The notes beneath the pieces are model-generated. The model made no database searches. It was not told where the DNA came from and saw only the letters and a list, made by a program, of their open reading frames with translations. Below are positions 32,507-39,110 of a stretch of DNA of 64,000 nucleotides, one piece after another (position 1 is the stretch's first letter; every line of letters starts with the position of its first letter). The stretch lies in assembly GCA_017303335.1 (NCBI GenBank), contig JAFLBK010000004.1:124001-188000 (forward strand). The letters run 5' to 3'. This DNA comes from Chitinophagales bacterium. GTDB taxonomy: Bacteria > Bacteroidota > Bacteroidia > Chitinophagales > Chitinophagaceae. The translations under genes were made by a program, and so were the position numbers.

Positions 32507-32646
32507 AAAATGGCTCGGAACGTGTGTCCCGCATCAGCGGGGCTACGTCCCGAAAATGGCTCGGAACGTGTGTCCCGCATCAGCGGGGCTACGTCCCGAA
32601 AAATGAACCGGAACCTGTGTCCCGCCATCGGCGGGGCTACGTCCCG
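32497..32646 (-). repeat. Tandem array of the tRNA-Pro 5' end with palindromes
   Basis: Two identical 46-base units (32497-32542, 32543-32588), a diverged 48-base third (32589-32636) and a ten-base partial (32637-32646) run upstream of the tRNA. On the minus strand each unit is the first ten tRNA bases (CGGGACGTAG), a palindrome (CCCGC, 4-base loop, GCGGG; in unit 3 six pairs) in place of the D arm, then ACACACGT matching the start of the anticodon arm, then a short linker. The first unit shares its first ten bases with the real tRNA. Confidence 0.88.
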
Positions 32647-32725
32647 AATTTTCAGGACTGCAAATGTACTGGCTAATGACAAGATTTCAAAAAACAGTGT
32701 GCAAAGAATTTAAACAGGGATTAGT

Positions 32726-32733
32726 TACTTTTG
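32726..32733 (+). promoter_or_regulatory. Putative -7 element for the NtrC-like regulator
   Basis: TACTTTTG matches TAnnTTTG and lies 41 bases before the ATG at 32775. A -33 TTTG at the proper distance is not evident. Confidence 0.45.
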
Positions 32734-32774
32734 ACCTCCGCATTAAACCCATATAACCGATTATCGTAAAGCCT

Positions 32775-33938
32775 ATGTCGAATATTCTGATCATTGACGA
32801 TGAAAAAGCCATCCGTAAAACGCTTTCCGAGATACTGAGTTACGAAGGATACAAGATCGAGGAAGCCGGCGATGGGGAGGAGGGACTGAAAAAATTCTCT
32901 GAAAAAGCCTACGATATCGTTCTGTGCGATATCAAGATGCCGAAGCTCGACGGCATCGAATTTTTGGAGAAGGCCAAGGCGGTCAATGCCGATATCCCGG
33001 TGATCATGATCAGCGGTCACGGCAATATCGACACTGCCGTGGAAGCGGTCAAAAAGGGTGCTTTCGATTACATCAGTAAACCACCCGATCTCAACCGCCT
33101 GCTTATTACCCTGCGCAATGCGCTCGATAAACAGAATCTTGTTACCGAAACTAAGGTGCTCAAGCGCAAAGTAGGGAAAGTGCTGGAAATGGTAGGAACC
33201 AGTCCGGCGATACAGATGATCAAAGACACCATCGATAAGGTTGCCCCCACGGATGCCCGGGTACTGATCACCGGTGAAAACGGCGTCGGAAAGGAGCTGG
33301 TGGCCAGGTGGCTGCATGAGAAAAGCAACCGCAACAGCGGACCCATTGTAGAAGTCAATTGCGCAGCCATACCCGGCGAACTCATCGAAAGCGAATTGTT
33401 CGGCCACGAGAAAGGATCGTTCACCTCGGCGGTCAAACAGCGCATCGGCAAATTCGAAACCGCCAACGGGGGTACGCTCTTTCTCGATGAGATCGGCGAT
33501 ATGAGCCTGACCGCACAGGCAAAAGTGCTGCGTGCCTTGCAGGAGGGAAAGATAACAAGGGTAGGCGGGGAGAAGGATATCAATGTAGACGTGCGGGTGG
33601 TTGCTGCCACCAACAAAGACCTTCTGAAGGAGGTAGAGGAAAAGAATTTCCGCCTCGACCTGTACCATCGCCTGGGTGTGATCATCATACATGTTCCATC
33701 ACTCAACGAACGCCGGGAAGACATACCGCTGCTGGTGGATTATTTCCTCGATATCATCGCCAGTGAATACGGGCAACCGAAAAAGCAGGTAGACAAAGCG
33801 GCCATCGATGCCTTGCAGGCCTATAACTGGACCGGTAATATCCGGGAACTGCGGAATGTTGTGGAACGGCTTGTCATTCTTTCCGGTAAAAGCATCTCCC
33901 TTGCGGATGTGGAGAATTATGTGTTGCCTAAGAAATAA
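32775..33938 (+). CDS. NtrC-type response regulator without a DNA-binding domain
   Basis: The receiver domain (1-120) has Asp52 in LCDIKMP and the KP switch. An AAA+ domain follows (about 138-370): Walker A GENGVGKE (167-174), Walker B GGTLFLDEIGD (232-242) and Arg fingers near 293-299. Two features are unusual. The sigma-54 contact loop, normally GAFTGA, reads GSFTSA (214-219). The protein ends at residue 387 just after the AAA+ lid, with no Fis-type helix-turn-helix. It may act without binding DNA itself, or without sigma-54 as TyrR and HupR do. The partner kinase is not nearby. The hydrolase gene follows after six bases. Confidence 0.93.
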   Translation: MSNILIIDDEKAIRKTLSEILSYEGYKIEEAGDGEEGLKKFSEKAYDIVLCDIKMPKLDGIEFLEKAKAVNADIPVIMISGHGNIDTAVEAVKKGAFDYISKPPDLNRLLITLRNALDKQNLVTETKVLKRKVGKVLEMVGTSPAIQMIKDTIDKVAPTDARVLITGENGVGKELVARWLHEKSNRNSGPIVEVNCAAIPGELIESELFGHEKGSFTSAVKQRIGKFETANGGTLFLDEIGDMSLTAQAKVLRALQEGKITRVGGEKDINVDVRVVAATNKDLLKEVEEKNFRLDLYHRLGVIIIHVPSLNERREDIPLLVDYFLDIIASEYGQPKKQVDKAAIDALQAYNWTGNIRELRNVVERLVILSGKSISLADVENYVLPKK

Positions 33939-33944
33939 CCGGGT

Positions 33945-34601
33945 ATGAAAACCATCTATTGCATCAGCGGGCTCGGGGCGGATGAACGGGCCTTCGCCAA
34001 GCTGCATATTGATGGATACCGCCTCCAGGTAATTCCCTGGCTGCTGCCCGAAAAAAAAGAATCCATTCAGCATTACGCCACACGCATGCGTGCCGCGATC
34101 CGGGAAGAAAATCCGATCCTGATGGGACTGTCGTTCGGTGGTATGGTTTGTACCGAGATCGCCAAACAGATTCCGGTACAAAAACTCATTCTGATTTCCA
34201 GTGTCAAATCCTCCCGCGAATTACCGGCCTGGATGAAGGCGGTAGCCTGGCTAAGGCTTCACCGGATCGTACCGCTTAAGTCTACCAAACTCACCGAGCC
34301 GATCCAGAACCGGATGCTGGGGGCAATCTCCCCGGAAGAACGATTGATCGCTTCCGAATACCGCAAAAAAGTAAACATCGATTATACGAATTGGGCCGTG
34401 AACGAAGCCATCAACTGGAAGAACGACTGGCGGCATCCCGATACGGTTCATATTCATGGCGACAGCGACCGGATGTTCCCAATAAAATACATCCGCCCCA
34501 CGTTTACCATCAAACAAGGAGGCCATTTCATGATCATGAACAAAGCGGCGGATGTGAGCCGCTGCATCAATGAGATACTGCAGCAGAACCAAGGCTGTTA
34601 A
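33945..34601 (+). CDS. Alpha/beta hydrolase
   Basis: The 218-residue protein has the fold's landmarks: CISGLGADERAF (oxyanion loop region), nucleophile elbow GLSFGG with its Ser, Asp in IHGDSDRMFP and His in KQGGHFMIMN. The cap is small. The substrate is unknown. Its ATG is six bases after the regulator stop, so the two are probably cotranscribed. Confidence 0.88.
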   Translation: MKTIYCISGLGADERAFAKLHIDGYRLQVIPWLLPEKKESIQHYATRMRAAIREENPILMGLSFGGMVCTEIAKQIPVQKLILISSVKSSRELPAWMKAVAWLRLHRIVPLKSTKLTEPIQNRMLGAISPEERLIASEYRKKVNIDYTNWAVNEAINWKNDWRHPDTVHIHGDSDRMFPIKYIRPTFTIKQGGHFMIMNKAADVSRCINEILQQNQGC

Positions 34602-34626
34602 ACATTTCCAATTATTAACATAAATC

Positions 34627-34656
34627 TTTGTCAACCGGGTATTTATGGTATTTTTG
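34627..34656 (+). promoter_or_regulatory. Bacteroidota-type promoter of lepB
   Basis: TTTG (34627-34630) is followed after 18 bases by TATTTTTG (34649-34656), a full match to the TTTG-N17-23-TAnnTTTG consensus of the primary sigma factor in this phylum. The start codon is 23 bases downstream. Confidence 0.75.
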
Positions 34657-34679
34657 GCCCGCTTAAAATTCTACGTGTA

Positions 34680-36200
34680 ATGGATTCTTCTCAGATTACA
34701 GTATTGATACTGATAGCCCTGCTGCTGGTTGTATTGCCGTCGGTAGGCTTGTACAAACTTTTTATCAAGGCGGGTAAGCCCGGGTGGATGGCTTTCATTC
34801 CCTTTTACAATACCTGGATCATGCTGGAAGTAGCGAAAAAACCCAAGTGGTGGTTTTTCGCCCAGGTGATACCCATCGCGGGATGGTTTTTCACCCTCGT
34901 GATCCTGATCGAATTCATGAAGTGCTTCAATAAATTCCGGTTCTACCAGCATGCGGCAACGGTATTCAGCGCCGGTATTTACCCGGCTTATGTTGGATTC
35001 AGCCCTAAAACACGCTTTATCGGTCCGGAAGGAGTGAAGCATTATAAGAAATCGGCCGTACGCGAATGGGTGGATGCGGCGGTATTCGCCATCGTGGCCG
35101 CCACCCTGATACGCACTTTTGTTTTCGAAGCATATACCATCCCCACTCCGTCGATGGAAAAATCGCTGCTGGTAAATGACTTCCTGTTTGTAAGTAAATC
35201 AACCTATGGCCCCCGCCTTCCGAATACACCGATCGCGATGCCATTTGTACATCATACCATTCCCTTCCTCAATACCAAGTCGTACGTGGAATGGGTGCAT
35301 ATTCCGTATACCCGCTGGTTCGCGAGCCCCGTGAAACGCAACGACGCGGTGGTGTTCAATTTCCCCGTGAACGATACGCTGATCAACGATGAAGTGAATT
35401 TTGGCAGCCGGGTAACCTATTATGAAGCGGTGCGCAAGGAAGGCAGGGACCGTGTATGGCAGGATTATGGCGACCTGATCATCACCCGCCCGGTGGATAA
35501 GCGGGAAAATTTCATTAAGCGTTGTGTGGGCATCGCCGGCGATACGATCCAGATCATCAAAGGCAAACTCTACGTGAATGGAAAGCCGGGAGAAGCGTTC
35601 CCGCAATCGCAGCGCTATTACCTGCTGCAGGCGCCGGAAGGCCAGTTCCTCGATAAAGAACGTTTCCAGGAATTCGGTATCAATATCCGCGAAGACCAGG
35701 GCGATCTTTACCAATTACAGAATAATCTCTACCAGGTTAATATCACTACCGAGGAAAAAGCAAAACTCAATTTACCCAAAGGATATGTGTTAACCGACTT
35801 TTTCATGCCGCACCAGGATGATCTCTTTCCCTATTACGCTGATACAACCGGTAAGTCATGGACAGCCGATAACTTCGGTCCGTTGTGGATACCCAAAAAA
35901 GGCGCAAGCATTCCGCTGAATGCCGATAACCTGATCCGTTACCGCCGCTGCATCGAAGTGTACGAAGGCAATAAACTGGAAGAACGCAACGGTAAGTACT
36001 ATATCAATGGAAGCGAAGCCAGCAGTTACACATTCAGGATGGACTACTACTGGATGATGGGCGACAACCGGCATAATTCACTCGACAGCCGTTACTGGGG
36101 TTTTGTACCCGAAGATCATGTGGTGGGCAAGGCTTCGCTCATCTGGTTCAGTTGGGAAAAAGGGCCTCGCTGGAAACGGCTCTTCCGCTGGATCCGGTAA
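34680..36200 (+). CDS. lepB: Signal peptidase I
   Basis: The 506-residue enzyme is of the long Bacteroidota type. An N-terminal module with membrane helices near 7-27 and 55-78 (the YKLFIKAGKPGWMAFIPFYN motif of DUF5684-like proteins) precedes the S26 peptidase domain. Its membrane helix is near 130-150, the nucleophile Ser158 in PTPSMEKSL, the general base Lys280 in FIKRCVGIAGD and the GDNRHNSLDSRYWG box near the end. An insertion of about 120 residues lies between the Lys box and the last box. It removes signal peptides at the outer face of the inner membrane. Confidence 0.96.
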   Translation: MDSSQITVLILIALLLVVLPSVGLYKLFIKAGKPGWMAFIPFYNTWIMLEVAKKPKWWFFAQVIPIAGWFFTLVILIEFMKCFNKFRFYQHAATVFSAGIYPAYVGFSPKTRFIGPEGVKHYKKSAVREWVDAAVFAIVAATLIRTFVFEAYTIPTPSMEKSLLVNDFLFVSKSTYGPRLPNTPIAMPFVHHTIPFLNTKSYVEWVHIPYTRWFASPVKRNDAVVFNFPVNDTLINDEVNFGSRVTYYEAVRKEGRDRVWQDYGDLIITRPVDKRENFIKRCVGIAGDTIQIIKGKLYVNGKPGEAFPQSQRYYLLQAPEGQFLDKERFQEFGINIREDQGDLYQLQNNLYQVNITTEEKAKLNLPKGYVLTDFFMPHQDDLFPYYADTTGKSWTADNFGPLWIPKKGASIPLNADNLIRYRRCIEVYEGNKLEERNGKYYINGSEASSYTFRMDYYWMMGDNRHNSLDSRYWGFVPEDHVVGKASLIWFSWEKGPRWKRLFRWIR

Positions 36201-36262
36201 GGCCGACGGTCAAATAAATTGAATAGTCTGGATATTTTGACTATTTTTAAATCATAGATGGG

Positions 36263-36294
36263 TCCTCTCTGCAGCAATGCGGAGAGGATTTTTT
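36263..36294 (+). terminator. Terminator after lepB
   Basis: A ten-pair stem (TCCTCTCTGC with GCGGAGAGGA, one G-U) closes the loop AGCAAT and is followed by six T. Confidence 0.88.
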
Positions 36295-36312
36295 ATCTGA
36301 TTGCGAAATATC

Positions 36313-36807
36313 ATGAATGCCATGAACAAAGAAGAATACCATTTCAACTACGCGGTATACGATTCGATCGAAGCCCTTGATCCGGGAGATGCGGCATTGC
36401 TTGCTGAAGCCAGGAAGGTGACCGCTGCCGCCTATGCTCCGTATTCGCGGTTTAACGTGGGGGCTGTAGCCCGGTTGGCGAACGGGCAAACCGTAGCCGG
36501 TACCAACCAGGAAAATGCATCATATCCTGCAGGGCTCTGCGCCGAGCGGGTATTGCTCTCTTCCGCGGCCACCCTCTTTCCGAATATGGCTATTGAAACG
36601 ATGGCCATCAGTTATCACAATATGAACGGAGAGAGCGATCATCCCATATCGCCCTGCGGTATCTGCCGGCAAAGCCTGGCCGAGTACCAGGAACGAACCA
36701 AACATCCCATACGCCTGCTGTTAAGCGGCATGCAGGGAAAGATATACGTGATCGAAAATGCGGGAATGCTGTTACCGCTTTCTTTCGGCAGCGCGGATCT
36801 CCGGTGA
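36313..36807 (+). CDS. cdd: Cytidine deaminase
   Basis: The 164-residue product has the zinc site of cytidine deaminases: NASYPAGLCAERVLL (Cys ligand and catalytic Glu) and SPCGICRQSL (two Cys ligands), plus YSRFNVGA for substrate binding. It deaminates cytidine and deoxycytidine in pyrimidine salvage. The first ATG is at 36313; a TTG at 36301 is less likely. It is convergent with the alkyltransferase gene, two bases apart. Confidence 0.94.
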   Translation: MNAMNKEEYHFNYAVYDSIEALDPGDAALLAEARKVTAAAYAPYSRFNVGAVARLANGQTVAGTNQENASYPAGLCAERVLLSSAATLFPNMAIETMAISYHNMNGESDHPISPCGICRQSLAEYQERTKHPIRLLLSGMQGKIYVIENAGMLLPLSFGSADLR

Positions 36808-36809
36808 TC

Positions 36810-37322
36810 TCAGAAAAGCGTTTGCACACCGTTGGCTATTTTATTCTCAAGGTCCAGTAACCATTTCTTCCGCCACAAATCGCCCCCATAACCTACGAGT
36901 TCGCCATTGCTCCCGATGACCCGGTGGCAGGGTACGATGATCGATACGCTGTTATTGCCGTTGGCGGTGCCCACTGCCCGGATGGCTTTTACATTACCGA
37001 TCCGTTTGCTGAGTTCCAGGTAACTGATGGTACGGCCATAGGGAATCAGGCAGAGCTCTTTCCATACCTGTTGCTGGAATTCGGTTCCTACCTGGGCAAT
37101 GTGAAGATGGAATTCGGTGCGTTTGCCCGCGAAGTATTCATCCAGCTGTTTGATGCAGGATCGTATGATGGCTGATTTCGGTTTCACGAAATTCAGTTCC
37201 GCTTCATTCACCTTGGCGCCTTTCCAGGAGTTTACGAAGAGTACATCGGAAATGGCGCTGCCGGCGCTTCGTATCTCCAATGCGCCGATGGGGGATTTGT
37301 AGTATACGATCTCCACATTCAT
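36810..37322 (-). CDS. ogt: Methylated-DNA--protein-cysteine S-methyltransferase
   Basis: The active-site motif IIVPCHRVIGSNGELVGYGG carries the acceptor Cys. The helix-turn-helix segment GRTISYLELSKRIGNVKAIRAVG places it in the Ogt/AdaB family that repairs O6-alkylguanine by a suicide transfer. Length (170) is usual. It lies 81 bases below the csaA-like gene on the same strand. Confidence 0.95.
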   Translation of the reverse strand: MNVEIVYYKSPIGALEIRSAGSAISDVLFVNSWKGAKVNEAELNFVKPKSAIIRSCIKQLDEYFAGKRTEFHLHIAQVGTEFQQQVWKELCLIPYGRTISYLELSKRIGNVKAIRAVGTANGNNSVSIIVPCHRVIGSNGELVGYGGDLWRKKWLLDLENKIANGVQTLF

Positions 37323-37403
37323 AAGTAGCCGGGTTGCTGGTTGCCAGTTGATCGTTCAGTGGAGTAAGGTACAACAATTAATACCTATGAACCATGATTT
37401 GAC

Positions 37404-37733
37404 TCACCCGATCCGGCTTCCGTTCTTCACCGGCATCGATGGGTGTAAAAGAACCACTTCATTGTTTTCGGTATAAACGCCCAGTACCAGGCACTCGCTG
37501 AAGAAATTGGCGATCTGTTTCACCGGGAAGTTCACCACCGCGATGACCTGCCTGCCGATGAGCTCCTCTTTGCTGTATAATGCGGTTATCTGGGCGGAGG
37601 AACGCTTGAGTCCCAGTTCTCCGAAATCGATGGTTAATTGAAAGGCGGGTTTGCGTGCGTTGGGAAAATCATGTACTTCCCGGATGGTACCCAGGCGGAT
37701 ATCGATCTTCTCAAAATCACTCCAGCTGATCAT
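37404..37733 (-). CDS. csaA: CsaA-type tRNA-binding domain protein
   Basis: The 109-residue protein is a single OB-fold tRNA-binding domain as in the C-terminus of bacterial methionyl-tRNA synthetase: FEKIDIRLGTIREVHDFPNARKPAFQLTIDFG, RSSAQITALY, and GRQVIAVVNFP. Homologues have been linked to chaperone-like activity in export. Its ATG overlaps the DUF952 stop by four bases. Confidence 0.92.
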   Translation of the reverse strand: MISWSDFEKIDIRLGTIREVHDFPNARKPAFQLTIDFGELGLKRSSAQITALYSKEELIGRQVIAVVNFPVKQIANFFSECLVLGVYTENNEVVLLHPSMPVKNGSRIG

Positions 37734-38023
37734 AGGTCTTCAACGTTAAGGATGGCGTCTAAATTCATCGGTCCGTAGATATGCGGAAACTCCTCATTCA
37801 CGGAAGGCGACAGTTCATAGGTAAATGGAGCAGTGAGTTTATGTTCGTCGATGTGTAACAGCACAAGGTTCGTTTGCCCGGCGAAATAGCGCTCCAGCAC
37901 ACCCTTTACCTGGTGCGCCTTGCTGGCATGGATAAAACCTTCGGAAGATAGGGAGGCGGCTTTGTAAACGCCTTCCTGCAGGGCTTTTTCCCAATCGGCC
38001 CGGGGTAGTACATGGTAGATCAT
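37730..38023 (-). CDS. DUF952 family protein
   Basis: The 97-residue protein follows the DUF952 pattern: IYHVLPRADWEKALQEGVY, GFIHASKAHQV, and HIYGPMNLDAIL near the end. The family is cytoplasmic and resembles ADP-ribosyltransferase-like folds; its role is unknown. It overlaps both neighbours by four bases (ATGA), so the three genes are translationally coupled. Confidence 0.9.
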   Translation of the reverse strand: MIYHVLPRADWEKALQEGVYKAASLSSEGFIHASKAHQVKGVLERYFAGQTNLVLLHIDEHKLTAPFTYELSPSVNEEFPHIYGPMNLDAILNVEDL

Positions 38024-38889
38024 TCGTCGAGCAGGTTTGCCAGTGAAAGCAGTTCATCCATTTTGTAGCGGTTACGGTCGTTGTCGAAGCATTTAGCGAG
38101 TTCTTCCAGCAGGAACTGGATGATGCGCTTGTTGCTCTTTGGCCGGAAATACGAAGGCACCGGGGGCACCGATATGCGTTTGAAATAGGCTTCTACATCT
38201 TTATGACTGTACATCTGCCCGTTCAGCGGGTCGATGAAAAAATTGATCTTCTCCGACGCATGGCCAACGGGGTTGAGCAGGTCGTATTGCGGATCAAAAT
38301 AGGCGAGGATGAATTGCCGGGGTATGTTGATGGCCCGAACGGGAATGTCGAGCAATTCGCAAAGCGTCAGGTAAATGATGCCGTTGCTGAGGGCATTGCC
38401 TTTCTTGCTGTCGAGCGCTTTGTTCACCAGGTATTCATCGGGATTGTTGTACGAGAATTCTACTCCTTTTTGCTTGAAATAGTTGTAGAAGATACCGGTT
38501 ACAATATTGGCCTGCTCGATGGGTGTGAGGTAGTTGTTGAGCTCGAGCCAGGTATTGCGGCGCAGTTTTTCGATCTCCTGCAATACAAGCGTATTATCCA
38601 TATCGGGATAATGGTACCGTGCAACCAGCAGGGCGCCCTGCATCAGGTCGTTTTCCCCCGTGGCCCAGTTGCTGAAATCTTCGGTGAGATCGCGGAAGTG
38701 CAGCCGGTGAATGAGCAACTCGATGCGTTCCTGCACTTCCTCGCTGCTGGTGTTTTCCCACAGGTGTTCGAGGTTGGGGATGATGTCTTTGCCGAAGGAT
38801 ATGATCTTATCGCTGACCGTGCTGTATACGTCCTCATCCGGATCATCGATCAGGTGGAGCAGGGCGATTATCTCTTTGTTTTCTTTCAA
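38020..38889 (-). CDS. Transglutaminase-like (SirB1/Transglut_core2) protein
   Basis: Helical N-terminal half (HEAT-like, residues 1-110), then a transglutaminase-like core of the SirB1 type: LEIEKLRRNT-like stretch, ANIVTGIFYNYFKQKGVEFSYNNPDEYLVNKALDSKKG, and LSNGIIYLTLCELLDIPVRAINIPRQFILAYFD. The Cys of active transglutaminases corresponds to a Ser/Asn-rich segment here (GNALSNGIIY), so activity is doubtful. First gene of a coupled set with DUF952 and CsaA. Confidence 0.82.
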   Translation of the reverse strand: MKENKEIIALLHLIDDPDEDVYSTVSDKIISFGKDIIPNLEHLWENTSSEEVQERIELLIHRLHFRDLTEDFSNWATGENDLMQGALLVARYHYPDMDNTLVLQEIEKLRRNTWLELNNYLTPIEQANIVTGIFYNYFKQKGVEFSYNNPDEYLVNKALDSKKGNALSNGIIYLTLCELLDIPVRAINIPRQFILAYFDPQYDLLNPVGHASEKINFFIDPLNGQMYSHKDVEAYFKRISVPPVPSYFRPKSNKRIIQFLLEELAKCFDNDRNRYKMDELLSLANLLDE

Positions 38890-39043
38890 GTGGTGCCGGT
38901 TTTAAATCCAAAGTCGCAAAAGGCTTGCGAATGATGAAATTTTACTTTTCCACAGGTGTGATCAATCTGCCACGATAGAACGATCAAAACCGGTGTTTGG
39001 TATTTTGTTCCTGCAGAACAGTCTTGGTAAATTATCCTGTGAT

Positions 39044-39089
39044 ACAAAAAAATGATCCCCTGTTCGTGTATCGTGAACAGGGGATCATT
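39044..39089 (-). terminator. Strong terminator of topA
   Basis: A perfect 15-pair stem (AATGATCCCCTGTTC with its complement) closes a nine-base loop and on the minus strand is followed by seven T. It lies 22 bases after the topA stop. Confidence 0.92.
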
Positions 39090-39110
39090 GGATAGAATCT
39101 TTTCAAAAAA

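Noticed and set aside
32079..32606. A 175-codon plus-strand open frame and two shorter ones (32365-32676, 32477-32713)
   Set aside because: They run antisense through the GIY-YIG gene, relic B, the tRNA and its tandem units; the predicted peptides just repeat tRNA-derived sequence.
32497..32646. Tandem repeats considered as a CRISPR array
   Set aside because: Units are contiguous with no variable spacers, match the tRNA 5' end, and no cas gene is present.
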